DNA of 64,000 nucleotides from Paenibacillus_F chitinolyticus_A (GTDB lineage: Bacteria; Bacillota; Bacilli; Paenibacillales; NBRC-103111). The translations under genes were made by a program, and so were the position numbers. The notes beneath the pieces were generated by a model. The model was not told the DNA's origin. It was given only the letters and a program-made list of their open reading frames with translations, and ran no database searches. The DNA lies in contig NZ_CP173427.1 in assembly GCF_045038035.1 (NCBI RefSeq), positions 4,526,001-4,590,000 on the forward strand, read 5' to 3'. Shown here in pieces: positions 1-8,011 of this stretch. The stretch's first letter is position 1, and every line of letters begins with the position of its first letter.

Positions 1-145
1 CATTGTCCGCGGCGCCGACAAAGCGGATATCGTCCACCGCGCCCTTACCGGCCCGATTACAACCCAGTGTCCGGCAAGCCTGCTGCAAACTCACCCGCAT
101 CTGATCGTTCTGCTCGATGCCGAAGCAGGGAGGAATTTTGTATGA
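1..145 (+). CDS. nagB: Glucosamine-6-phosphate deaminase, C-terminal end (partial)
   Basis: Only the last 47 codons are present, read from base 2 to a TGA at 143-145. The peptide contains GPITTQCPASLLQTHPHL, the conserved C-terminal block of NagB. NagB converts glucosamine-6-phosphate to fructose-6-phosphate and ammonia in the cytoplasm. The stop overlaps the nagA start as ATGA, so the two are translationally coupled in a nagB-nagA order and the rest of the gene lies outside the window. The family is recognised from this short end and from the neighbour. Confidence 0.85.
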   Translation, partial: IVRGADKADIVHRALTGPITTQCPASLLQTHPHLIVLLDAEAGRNFV

Positions 146-1338
146 GTACATCCCCTTCCGCGCAGGAGCGTATATTAATCGTTAACGCCCGGATCGTGAC
201 GGAAAATACGGTCATCGACAACGGCGCGCTGCTTGCCGTTGACGGCCGCATCGAACGCATCTACAAGGGGCATGAACTTGCGGAGCTTGATTTAACGGGC
301 GCCGTAGACGCGCAGGGAAGCTGGCTGCTGCCGGGCTTTATCGACGTGCATGTTCACGGCGGCTTCGGAGCCGACTTTATGGACGCTTCCGCCGAGTCCC
401 TGGAAACGATCACCCGTTTCCACAGCAGCAAAGGCACGACGGCGATGCTCGCCACATCCGTCACGGCCTCCCGCGAAGCACTGGATGCGGTTATTACCGC
501 CACAGACGCTTATATCCGCAGCGGAATGCCGTATGCCCAGTTGATCGGGGTCCATCTGGAAGGTCCGTTCATTTCTCCGAAATGGAGCGGCGCCCAGAAC
601 CCGGAATTCATCTCCCTGCCGACATCCGAGTGGCTTGAAGATTGGCATGCCCGCTTCCCCGGCCTGGTCAAAATGATGACGCTCGCGCCCGAACGGGAAG
701 GAGCGATGGACGTCATCCAGTGGCTCAGCGGTCACGGAATCGTTGCTGCCGCAGGCCATACGGATGCCGACTACGAGACGATCGAACGCGCGGTTGAACA
801 CGGCTTGAGCCATGCCGTTCATACGTTCAACGCCATGACTCCCCTGCATCACCGGAATCCCGGCACGGCGGGCGCCGTGCTGACCGATCCGCGGATTCAT
901 GCGGAAATTATCGCCGACGGCGTGCATGTGCATCCGGCCGGCGTCCAGCTGCTGACGCAGACGAAGAAGCAGCATAACCTCATCATGATCACCGATGCGA
1001 TTTCCGCCGCCGGCCTGGAAGACGGCGATTACAAGCTGGGCGGACTCGATGTGATCATGAAGGACGGCATCTGCCGCCTGAAAGAAGGCGGCAGCCTGGC
1101 CGGCAGCACGCTGACCATGATCGACGCGTTCAAATTCATGGTCAACAAAATCGGCGTCAGCGTGCAGCAGGCCAGCGAATACGCCAGCGGCAACCCTGCC
1201 CGCCAGATGGGCGTCGCGGACCGCATGGGCTCCATCGCACGCGGCAAACAAGCGGACTTCCTGCTCGTCAGCCCGTCGCTGGATCTCGAACGCGCCTGGG
1301 TGCTCGGACGCGAGCTTTCCCTCGTGACGGAAGCGTAA
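142..1338 (+). CDS. nagA: N-acetylglucosamine-6-phosphate deacetylase
   Basis: A cytoplasmic amidohydrolase that removes acetate from GlcNAc-6-phosphate, feeding NagB. The 398-residue length fits the family. Visible landmarks are the DVHVHGG metal motif (His70, His72), HLEGPF, AAGHTDADYE, SHAVHTFNAM and the catalytic ITDAISAAG segment. The ATG at 142 was chosen over an earlier in-frame ATG at 67 because it overlaps the nagB stop and follows AGGGAGG at a good distance. The pair forms the core of amino-sugar catabolism, and a ROK regulator lies convergently downstream. Nothing suggests damage. Confidence 0.95.
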   Translation: MSTSPSAQERILIVNARIVTENTVIDNGALLAVDGRIERIYKGHELAELDLTGAVDAQGSWLLPGFIDVHVHGGFGADFMDASAESLETITRFHSSKGTTAMLATSVTASREALDAVITATDAYIRSGMPYAQLIGVHLEGPFISPKWSGAQNPEFISLPTSEWLEDWHARFPGLVKMMTLAPEREGAMDVIQWLSGHGIVAAAGHTDADYETIERAVEHGLSHAVHTFNAMTPLHHRNPGTAGAVLTDPRIHAEIIADGVHVHPAGVQLLTQTKKQHNLIMITDAISAAGLEDGDYKLGGLDVIMKDGICRLKEGGSLAGSTLTMIDAFKFMVNKIGVSVQQASEYASGNPARQMGVADRMGSIARGKQADFLLVSPSLDLERAWVLGRELSLVTEA

Positions 1339-1355
1339 GCCTTCCGTCCTCAATC

Positions 1356-1411
1356 ATCACAAAAAACCTCGCGCAGAATGATCATCCGTTCTGCACGAGG
1401 TTTTTTGTGAT
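1356..1411. terminator. Bidirectional rho-independent terminator between nagA and the ROK gene
   Basis: A long inverted repeat: a run of A and CCTCG on the left pairs with CGAGG and a run of T on the right, with an inner GCAGAA/TTCTGC stem. It has a T-tract on either strand and lies between two convergent genes, so it can end both transcripts. Confidence 0.9.
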
Positions 1412-1422
1412 GCGATTCGCGG

Positions 1423-2559
1423 TCAGCTCATGGTCCGCGACTTGAACATCCGGTGGAGGCCGATCGTAGCGGCGCCGATGGAGGCGCCGTACTCCTTCCA
1501 CCGGGGCGAATGGACAGGCGTCGGCACAATCGCCTGCTCGCGGCTTTGGATGCGTTCCGCAAGCCGCGTGAAGAACGGCTCGCTCTCGCCTATCCAGCCG
1601 CCCAGAATGAGCTGCTCGGGGCTGAGCAGCTGCAGGACGTGCCCGCAGTAGGAGGCGATCGTCTCGATGATCTCCTCCAGCTCTCCCGCGAAGGGCTCCG
1701 CTCCCTGTATGCCCAAGTCCACAAAGCGGCGGACGACGCGCGGCTCTTCGTCTCTCACATCGCCGAAAGCGTCCGGGTACGTCTCAAGCAGACGCTTGGA
1801 CAGATTCGCCGTGCTGAACCGGCTGAACTCGCGGATACGTCCCGCGCGATCATGGCGGCCGCGATAGATCTGGTTGTTGAGCACAAGACCCGCGCCGATA
1901 CCGTAATCGATGAGGATGTAGACGATCGTCTGGAGACCCTTGGCCGTTCCGTTAAAACGTTCGGCGAAACCCGCGGCATCCAGATCGTTCACCAGATGCA
2001 TCGGAATGTTGAACTCCTCGTAAAGCTTCGTTCTCAGCGGGAAGTTCTCCAGGCCCAATACGGTCGAATTTACGACGTTCTCGCGTTTCTCGTCAATCCG
2101 CCCCGGAATCGATACGCCCATCCACCGGATGGTGGCAAGCGGCGTATCCTGCTCCTCCAGGAAGGCGCGGATGAGCTGGGGAAGCTCGCTGCACATCGCT
2201 TCCGGCCCAAAGAGAGGCTGCGCCGGCTGCAGAGGCTGCGATGCGAGCAAATTGCCCCGCAGGTCCAGCAGAACGCAGCGGGCCGGGGCGTTGGACAGGT
2301 CTACGCCAAGCACGCAGCCGCCGGCCGCGTTGATGTCGAGAAGCGTCATGCGCCTGCCGACACCCGAGCCGGCCGTGCCTGTTTCGCGCACCAGTCCTTC
2401 GCGGATCGCTTCTTCCATCAGGACGGAAACCGTCGTCGGGCTTAGTCTTGTTTTCCGGGCCAAATCCACTCTCGAGATCGGACCCTGCTCATAAATATTG
2501 TTCAGCAGCAGAGACTTGTTGATCTCCCGCAGCATTTGTTGATTTCCAATCTGATTCAT
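1423..2559 (-). CDS. ROK-family transcriptional regulator (NagC/XylR type)
   Basis: A 378-residue protein. Residues about 12-65 form a winged helix (IYEQGPISRVDLARKTRLS, then TTVSVLMEEAIREGLV) and the rest is a ROK sugar-kinase-like sensor fold. Such proteins repress sugar operons and are released by a sugar or sugar phosphate. Its place after nagBA suggests an amino-sugar signal, but that is inference. It keeps the NDLDAAGFAE segment. The cysteine cluster (CxCGxxGCxE) that binds zinc in most ROK proteins is absent: the region after GRHDRAGRIREFSR has no such cysteines. The ATG has only modest ribosome-site support. Confidence 0.88.
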   Translation of the reverse strand: MNQIGNQQMLREINKSLLLNNIYEQGPISRVDLARKTRLSPTTVSVLMEEAIREGLVRETGTAGSGVGRRMTLLDINAAGGCVLGVDLSNAPARCVLLDLRGNLLASQPLQPAQPLFGPEAMCSELPQLIRAFLEEQDTPLATIRWMGVSIPGRIDEKRENVVNSTVLGLENFPLRTKLYEEFNIPMHLVNDLDAAGFAERFNGTAKGLQTIVYILIDYGIGAGLVLNNQIYRGRHDRAGRIREFSRFSTANLSKRLLETYPDAFGDVRDEEPRVVRRFVDLGIQGAEPFAGELEEIIETIASYCGHVLQLLSPEQLILGGWIGESEPFFTRLAERIQSREQAIVPTPVHSPRWKEYGASIGAATIGLHRMFKSRTMS

Positions 2560-2699
2560 AATCCTCTACTCCCTGCAAGCCTTATTTCATCCACTATCAT
2601 TGTGCCACGGGCATCCGATTTCCCGCAATGCCGGAACCCTGCCGTTACTCTTCAAGAATGCCGGTCAGGCCCACTCCTGTCAAAACGCTTGCGGATCTG

Positions 2700-3908
2700 T
2701 CAAACGCCTGCAGCCGCATCCGTTCCCCGATCGGCCGACGACTGCCGCATTCCGCGCCAGATCAGCAGAAACCCAATCATTCCGATCAAGGATACCCCCG
2801 CTCCGATACCGTACATTTTACCGGCTCCGAGCGTGTCGTACATCCAGCCTCCCGCGAATCCCGCGAAAATTCCGGACACTCCGCCCCAGGTAAGCGCAAA
2901 CGCCGCTTGGCCGGACGCCCGCATCCGGGCCGGAATCAAATGACCTGTCAGGTTCGTTCCGATATAATAGTAGCCTCCATACGTAATGCAGTGCAAAAGC
3001 TGAATAAAAATCAACTGCATGGGGCTGTCCACCAGCATCATGAGCAGCCAGCGGATACTGAAAAGCAGACTGACCAAGGCGAGGCAAATAAACATCGTTC
3101 TGGAATCCCGTTTCAGATAGCGGTCCAGCAGGAGAAATACCGGCGCCTCGAAAACGGAAGAAAGAAAAGCGGCCCAGCCGATCCAGGTCGCCGATCCGCC
3201 CATATCCGTCAGGTAGATGGACACGAAGGTCGAATTAATGGAATTCGGGACCGAAATCAGAACTCCGAGCAAAAGCAGCATCACAAAAGGACGGTTGCCC
3301 AGAAGCTGCTTGAATCCGCCTCCCGGCAGCGCATCGCCCGCAGCGGCGGGTTTCGGCTGTGGAATGCTGAAAACGAACAAAAGCGAAATCATCAGAATAC
3401 CGCTGTACAGCCACCAAAGCTGTTCTATGCCAACCGCAGTCAGCACGGGTCCCGCCGCAACGGCGGCAACGGCCCAGCCGAGCGAGCCCCAGAGGCGGAA
3501 CGTGCCGAACTTGTAAGGAGTATTTTCAATTGTGCTTAGAATGAGACTATTGCTCTGGGAGAAGGTCGGGCTTTGAAAGAAAAAGTACAGAAGCAGGACC
3601 AGGTAAAGCCAGGAGAACGAATGCAGGTGAAAAACAGGCTGAACCACGATGAGGTTGCAAATGACCAAAATAATGAGCGTACGCCGCACATTTTGCATCC
3701 GGTCGCTCCAATAGCCCCAGAACGGGTTGGCCAGAATGGAGACGAAAGGGCCCCCCGCCATCAGCATGCCGATCTGAAACCGGGTCAAACCGTGTTCCAG
3801 AAACAGAAGCGGCACATAGGTGAACAGGAGCGAAAAAGCGCCGTACAAAAAAAGAATATACAGCTTAAACATCGTAAATGAGCGCCGTTCGGCGGCTCCG
3901 GTTGTCAT
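2700..3908 (-). CDS. MFS transporter (MFS_1-like/YwbF-like)
   Basis: A roughly 402-residue, 12-helix permease. The loop GPFVSILANPFWGYWSDR after helix 2 and FRLWGSLGWAVAAVAAGPVL near the middle resemble the YwbF/nucleoside-proton-symporter-like branch of the major facilitator superfamily. The ATG at 3908 (MTTGAAERR) is preferred because AAGGAG lies upstream; the frame stays open to 4022, but that extension is hydrophilic and unlike the family. It lies downstream of a dehydrogenase and a TIM-barrel isomerase on the same strand, 226 bases away, so it may import their substrate. The substrate cannot be told from sequence. Confidence 0.85.
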   Translation of the reverse strand: MTTGAAERRSFTMFKLYILFLYGAFSLLFTYVPLLFLEHGLTRFQIGMLMAGGPFVSILANPFWGYWSDRMQNVRRTLIILVICNLIVVQPVFHLHSFSWLYLVLLLYFFFQSPTFSQSNSLILSTIENTPYKFGTFRLWGSLGWAVAAVAAGPVLTAVGIEQLWWLYSGILMISLLFVFSIPQPKPAAAGDALPGGGFKQLLGNRPFVMLLLLGVLISVPNSINSTFVSIYLTDMGGSATWIGWAAFLSSVFEAPVFLLLDRYLKRDSRTMFICLALVSLLFSIRWLLMMLVDSPMQLIFIQLLHCITYGGYYYIGTNLTGHLIPARMRASGQAAFALTWGGVSGIFAGFAGGWMYDTLGAGKMYGIGAGVSLIGMIGFLLIWRGMRQSSADRGTDAAAGV

Positions 3909-3972
3909 GATGAGCAAACTCCTTTGCGATTCGGTTGCAGGTAAACAGGTATGCTCCCGCCTTGGGGAAGGA

Positions 3973-4013
3973 ACGGCGGCAGGCAGGAAACGCGGTTCCT
4001 TTTCTGCCGCCGT
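3973..4013. repeat. 10-bp perfect hairpin in the MFS-dehydrogenase gap
   Basis: ACGGCGGCAG pairs perfectly with CTGCCGCCGT around an inner GGAA/TTCC hairpin. No T-tract follows on the minus strand, so it does not look like a simple terminator. It could be an RNA processing or stabilising element between the upstream genes and the transporter. Confidence 0.6.
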
Positions 4014-4134
4014 ATACCGCACCTCCCTGCTTCGGCTTAGGCTGTACGGGATAGCGGCATCCGCCGGGTTTCCCGCTGCCGCTTCTTAGTATGCTCAGCC
4101 GGAAGAGCTGCTGCCCGGTTGACGGGTTCTTCGC

Positions 4135-5241
4135 TTAAGCTTTAAGCCCGTTCTCCACTTCCTCCGCGGAAACCTCGCGGCCTTGGGCGTCGGAGAGGTA
4201 CATGCCTTCGCTGATCAGCATGGTCTGTAAAGCGATCTCCGCCGTCGGCAGAAGCTTCACTCTCCCCTGAAGAGCTGCGATCCAGTGATGCTGGGAAGAG
4301 TCGTAGGCTTCTTCGTCGGCGCGCAGGCGGTGCCAGCGCAAATCGGCCGCCTCCAGATCGATCGTCGTGTCCATATCCATGTCGCATCTTGTCGAGTAAT
4401 GCGTCAGCTTGTTGCCGTCCGGTCCGTTAATCGGCAAGCGCAATCCGCCTTTGGACCCAAGAACGGAGCTTCCTTCGAACGGATTCATATGCACGGCCCA
4501 CGATTCGATGATATCCATCGTGATGCCTTTCTCGAAGCGCACCAACCCGATCGCCAGCTCTTCCACGTCGAAGCCGCTGGATTCCCGGCGACCGGGGTCC
4601 ATGTCCGTCTCCTGGTAGAGCTTCCCGGAAATCCGCTCGACTTTAGGCAAATCGAGCAGATACAGCATCTGCGAGATATGATAGACGCCCATATCGAAAA
4701 GCGCGCCGCCCGCGGCCGTCTCCTTGCGCGTAAAAGCCGGGGTGCCGTAGCCGTCCACAAAAGGACGGTTCCGTCTGCGGTAGCCCGTAGAGCGCGCGTG
4801 AAACACGCGGCCCAGCTCCCCGCCTTCGATCAGCGCTTTGGCCGCTTTGGTCTCCTTGCGGTAGAGCGTGCCGAGCTGGATGTGCAGCAGCCTTCCGAAT
4901 TCGCGGGAAGCGTCTACCATCGCTTTGCCGTCCGCGTAGGTGCCCGCAATCGGTTTCTCGCAGTATACGTGCTTGCCTGCCTTCATTGCGGCAATCGAAA
5001 TAGGGGCGTGGAAGTTGTTGTGCAGGCAAACATCCACCGCATCCAGGTCGTCGCGCTTTAACAGCTCGTTATAGTCCGTGTAAACCTCCGGAATTCCGTA
5101 CAGGTCCGCTACACGGCGCGCTTCCGCCTCGTTCACGTCACAGACCGCCACGATTTCCGCGTCCGGAATTAATTTGTATTGATCGAGGTGAATTTTGCCG
5201 ATTTGTCCGACTCCGATAATGCCGATCCGAATTGGGTTCAT
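4135..5241 (-). CDS. Gfo/Idh/MocA-family NAD(P)-dependent oxidoreductase
   Basis: A 368-residue cytoplasmic dehydrogenase. The N-terminal Rossmann fold shows IGIIGVGQIGKIH (GxGxxG), and EKPIAGTYADGK carries the EKP motif that supplies the catalytic lysine near residue 95. The GALFDMGVYHISQM segment carries the usual DxGxH/Y-type active-site residues. Members oxidise or epimerise sugars and cyclitols such as myo-inositol. It starts one base after the stop of the upstream TIM-barrel gene, so the two are a tight operon. Substrate unknown; the pairing suggests a keto-sugar or inositol-like route. Confidence 0.9.
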   Translation of the reverse strand: MNPIRIGIIGVGQIGKIHLDQYKLIPDAEIVAVCDVNEAEARRVADLYGIPEVYTDYNELLKRDDLDAVDVCLHNNFHAPISIAAMKAGKHVYCEKPIAGTYADGKAMVDASREFGRLLHIQLGTLYRKETKAAKALIEGGELGRVFHARSTGYRRRNRPFVDGYGTPAFTRKETAAGGALFDMGVYHISQMLYLLDLPKVERISGKLYQETDMDPGRRESSGFDVEELAIGLVRFEKGITMDIIESWAVHMNPFEGSSVLGSKGGLRLPINGPDGNKLTHYSTRCDMDMDTTIDLEAADLRWHRLRADEEAYDSSQHHWIAALQGRVKLLPTAEIALQTMLISEGMYLSDAQGREVSAEEVENGLKA

Positions 5242-5242
5242 G

Positions 5243-6061
5243 TTATGCCTGTTCCTCCCCGTTGTTGTCGTCTTCGCTCAAGAGCAGCAGATGCTTGACT
5301 GTGGTTAGCAGCCATTCGACTTCCAGATAAGGCTGTTTCTGAGCGTGATGCTCAACGCCCCAGTAACCGTCGTAACCGCTCTTTTTGAGCATGCGGATAG
5401 TTTCAACCGCATCGTCCGCTTCGGCCGTCTGAGGGTCGAAATGCGTGTGTACGGTCCATGGGGCCACGATAGCGTCCCCCTGCTCCCGGTCTTGATCCCA
5501 GCGATGCATATGAAGCAGGAATCCGTAGGAAGGATGATTCACGGCTTCGGCAAGGCGTTTCATTTCACCCGGCACGAGAGACGGGCCCATATGATTCTCG
5601 GGACCTATCGTAAATCCGTTTTCCTGCGCGATTTGACAATATTCGCGGTAGCGGCCCGCCACATAATCCAGTTCCTCGTCCGAGAAAGTGGATTGTCCGC
5701 GGCCGCCCGTATCGATCCGGACCGTTTTCGCGCCCAGTAAAATGGAGGCGTCCAGGTATTCCAGCGCATTTTTGTGATGCGCTTCCCTTTTGTCCGCATC
5801 GGGGTCCCAGAGATGAGCTCCGTCAATGGCAATGTTCACGAGCGTCATTTCTTTCTCATCCATCGCCTGTCGGATCTTCTTTAAATACTCCCGGTCCGGC
5901 AGCTTAAGCAGCGGATGGGAGCGATCCGCAAATTGTCCGTTCCATAAATCGACAGTGGTAAGCCCGTAACGGTACCGGACCGTTTCCAGGTAGCCGAATA
6001 CATCCATCGTTCCGTTCAGAAAAGCCTGGTTAAAAGAAAATCCGCCTACAGATACTTTCAT
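5243..6061 (-). CDS. Sugar phosphate isomerase/epimerase (xylose isomerase-like TIM barrel)
   Basis: A 272-residue AP-endonuclease-2/xylose-isomerase-like TIM barrel. Metal-binding acidic and histidine residues are visible in TVRIDTGGRGQS, GFTIGPENHMG, LLHMHRWDQDRE and GYWGVEHHAQ. AGGAGG lies directly upstream of the ATG. It is the first gene of the minus-strand set with the Gfo/Idh/MocA dehydrogenase (gap of one base). The enzyme class isomerises or epimerises sugars or keto-inositols; the exact reaction is not known. Confidence 0.88.
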   Translation of the reverse strand: MKVSVGGFSFNQAFLNGTMDVFGYLETVRYRYGLTTVDLWNGQFADRSHPLLKLPDREYLKKIRQAMDEKEMTLVNIAIDGAHLWDPDADKREAHHKNALEYLDASILLGAKTVRIDTGGRGQSTFSDEELDYVAGRYREYCQIAQENGFTIGPENHMGPSLVPGEMKRLAEAVNHPSYGFLLHMHRWDQDREQGDAIVAPWTVHTHFDPQTAEADDAVETIRMLKKSGYDGYWGVEHHAQKQPYLEVEWLLTTVKHLLLLSEDDNNGEEQA

Positions 6062-6118
6062 GAGTAAGTCCTCCTGAGAATTAATTATTCCAGCGGAAAA
6101 ACTAATTAATTAAAGAAA

Positions 6119-6154
6119 AAAGTGAAATCATGTTCACTTTGATTTAAATGTTAA
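6119..6154 (-). promoter_or_regulatory. Candidate promoter with an inverted-repeat operator around the -10
   Basis: On the minus strand TTAACA (6154-6149), 16 bases, then CATGAT (6132-6127) make a plausible sigma-A promoter for the isomerase gene. AAAGTGAA (6119-6126) and TTCACTTT (6133-6140) are a perfect 8-bp inverted repeat whose 6-base centre is exactly that -10. This is the geometry of a repressor operator. No regulator gene lies beside it. Confidence 0.5.
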
Positions 6155-6172
6155 ACCGTCTCTTTGGCGATG

Positions 6173-6439
6173 TCAACCATAAAGTAAAGGATTTCCCGGC
6201 GTTTTTTTTCTGCGGGGATAAAATTCCGGTCTGCCTGAAGTTTCTTCCCCGGACTGCGGAACCCAAGCCAGAATATCGGCGCTACGAAAAAAGCGGAGAG
6301 CCTGCTGCGCGTAACAATAAGCTTTGACCTTGTCCCCGGTTACGGCCAACAGCCGAATGTCGCGTTGGCTGATCGCTCCTTTCCGGTCCATATAGATAAT
6401 CTCTACTCTCCTTCCCAGGTATCGCTCCAACGTTGACAT
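6173..6439 (-). CDS. Small protein resembling a lone WYL-type domain
   Basis: An 88-residue protein beginning MSTLERYLGRRVEIIYMD. The pattern of a beta strand with IIYMDRKG, then SQRDIRLLAV and QALRFFRSADILAW, resembles the sensory core of WYL domains, but without a DNA-binding part and with a basic tail. The ATG at 6439 follows AGAAGGAGG at about 10 bases and is preferred over 6481. It may bind a ligand or nucleic acid; the assignment rests only on this resemblance. It could equally be an unclassified Bacillota protein. Confidence 0.6.
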   Translation of the reverse strand: MSTLERYLGRRVEIIYMDRKGAISQRDIRLLAVTGDKVKAYCYAQQALRFFRSADILAWVPQSGEETSGRPEFYPRRKKTPGNPLLYG

Positions 6440-6563
6440 AAACGGCCAGCCTCCTTCTGAGTTATCGCATTTTCCGAACAAAAACAGGAACGTTTGTTCT
6501 TATTATAAGTCCCGGAAAGTAAAAATGCAATCGGCCTTCTTTTGCCAATCCAAAAAAATCCGC

Positions 6564-6597
6564 AACAAAAAACCGGACGTCCTCAGACGTGCCGGTT
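6564..6597 (-). terminator. Rho-independent terminator overlapping a stop codon
   Basis: AACCGG plus ACGTC pairs with GACGT plus CCGGTT with one bulge; on the minus strand a T-run follows. The TGA of the 109-residue gene sits at the loop, so the last codons are part of the hairpin. Confidence 0.8.
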
Positions 6598-6912
6598 GCT
6601 GTAAGCCTTTCGCGTATCCACGGTAATATGGAGGACCCGGCCGTTGGCCTCGTAGTCGATCTCCGGCGTTTTTTGCCCGTAATACCACCATTTTTGGCGC
6701 TCTTCCCCTTCACCTTCCTCCAGGTAAAAGAGGTTAAGCTCCTCCTTGAAATCCGCGATTTCACGTGCCGCGTCCAGAACGACTCCGCTTATTTCAAAGC
6801 GCCAGCCTCCCGGAACTTCGGACAGATGCAGAAACCCGTTGAGTTCCTTCGTGTCCAGCAGCATCCTGCTGCCTACTGCATGCTTCACGTATAAACGATG
6901 TGCTTCTCTCAT
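6583..6912 (-). CDS. Hypothetical protein, 109 residues
   Basis: Not recognised. The protein is soluble and acidic in its middle (ADFKEELNLFYLEEGEGEER), with alternating hydrophobic strands at both ends and no signal peptide. GAGGGGG lies upstream of the ATG. It starts 25 bases after the pirin stop on the same strand and ends in a terminator, so it is probably the last gene of a pirin transcript. No function can be offered. Confidence 0.65.
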   Translation of the reverse strand: MREAHRLYVKHAVGSRMLLDTKELNGFLHLSEVPGGWRFEISGVVLDAAREIADFKEELNLFYLEEGEGEERQKWWYYGQKTPEIDYEANGRVLHITVDTRKAYSNRHV

Positions 6913-6937
6913 AGGTATTCCCCCTCATAGCCTCGTA

Positions 6938-7645
6938 TCAAGGCAGATCAATCAGCATAAAACGCGCGCCTGCCGCGCTGCCGATCGTGAGCGTCGGAGT
7001 TTCCGTAATCCGTGCCGAATCTCTTTTACCCAAAATCGTCTCATTGTTAAGCGAGGCCTCACCGTCCAGGACCATAAAGAAAACCCTTCTGCCTTCCGGC
7101 TGTTCGAACGTAACTGATTTGCCTCCGTCCAATTCGGATAAGTAGATGCTCATATCCTGATGGATGCCGGCGACCCCGGGACCGGCCTTTGATTTGGACA
7201 CCACCGGCAGCAGGTTGTTCTTCAGCGCTTCGACCTTGAACTCCGTCATTTCATAGGAAGGTTCGAGACCGCGCTCTTCCGGATCGAACCACATCTGCAA
7301 AAGCGTAACGTCCTCTTGTCCCGGATTCATTTCCGAATGAATAATGCCGGTGCCCGCGGTCATCCGCTGAACGCCCCCATAGGTCGTGACCGCCCGGTGG
7401 CCGGAGCTGTCTTCGTGCTGAAGCCGCCCTTCCAGGACGATGGTCACGATTTCCATCTCACGGTGGGGATGGGCCCCGAATCCCCGTCCGCCCTGCACCG
7501 TGTCGTCATTCAGCACTCTCATGGGACCGAAACGGGTATTGTCCGGATCGTAATAATCCGCGAACGAAAAGCTGAAATGGCTGACCAGCCAGCCGTGATC
7601 CGTGGAATACCGGGATGAAGCGGGATAGATCTTTATCATTGTCAT
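6938..7645 (-). CDS. Pirin-family cupin protein (quercetinase-like)
   Basis: A 235-residue two-domain cupin. The N-terminal cupin has GFGAHPHREMEIVTIVLEG and GGVQRMTAGTGIIHSEMN, which give the usual metal ligands (two His, then a later His and Glu). Bacterial relatives such as YhhW act as quercetin 2,3-dioxygenases or redox-responsive regulators. The frame opens at a GTG at 7651, but the ATG at 7645 is better placed after GAAAGG. The downstream 109-residue gene is probably co-transcribed. Substrate not determinable. Confidence 0.9.
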   Translation of the reverse strand: MTMIKIYPASSRYSTDHGWLVSHFSFSFADYYDPDNTRFGPMRVLNDDTVQGGRGFGAHPHREMEIVTIVLEGRLQHEDSSGHRAVTTYGGVQRMTAGTGIIHSEMNPGQEDVTLLQMWFDPEERGLEPSYEMTEFKVEALKNNLLPVVSKSKAGPGVAGIHQDMSIYLSELDGGKSVTFEQPEGRRVFFMVLDGEASLNNETILGKRDSARITETPTLTIGSAAGARFMLIDLP

Positions 7646-7777
7646 ACACACCTTTCAATATGAGCTTGTCCAGCCGTTTATGGATTTCCGAGCCATCGGG
7701 ATGTCCCCGCTAGGAGGATTGATTGCGAAGCACGATTGCGCTAATTCCCGATCCTATTTTCATTTGTTCTTTCCTCT

Positions 7778-7806
7778 ATCATACTCCTTTAACTTACTTA
7801 TTTCAA
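7778..7806 (-). promoter_or_regulatory. Sigma-A-type promoter for the pirin gene
   Basis: On the minus strand TTGAAA (7806-7801), a 17-base spacer and TATGAT (7783-7778) match the vegetative consensus at five of six in each box. Transcription would begin near 7770, giving a leader of about 125 bases before the pirin ATG. Confidence 0.6.
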
Positions 7807-7908
7807 GCAACTATATATTTCGTTAAAATTACAATTATTTCATTTTGTCATCAATTTGTTACCCTTCTTTCTTCACTAACGCATACAATAGGAATTAGGA
7901 CCAAGTCA

Positions 7909-7934
7909 TAAAAAAACTCCCGCCTGAGCGAGAG
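7909..7934 (-). terminator. Terminator downstream of the holin-like gene
   Basis: On the minus strand CTCTCGC pairs with GCGGGAG (one G-T pair) around a TCAG loop, followed by seven T. Confidence 0.75.
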
Positions 7935-8011
7935 CCTTGTCCGATCATTAATTTTATTAAAAACGGAAAGTTTTTCTAATGGAAGAGTTTCACAGCAGCT
8001 TGGAGCGGGTA

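Larger units (their letters stand above)
7652..8011. other. Gene-poor stretch between pirin and the holin-like gene
   Basis: AT-rich, with no credible coding frame. It holds the pirin promoter (7778-7806) and a minus-strand terminator (7909-7934). A 62-codon plus-strand frame here has no convincing ribosome site. Confidence 0.6.

Noticed and set aside
7723..7911. 62-codon plus-strand frame
   Set aside because: Lies in AT-rich intergenic DNA over the pirin promoter; no credible ribosome site or conserved motif.
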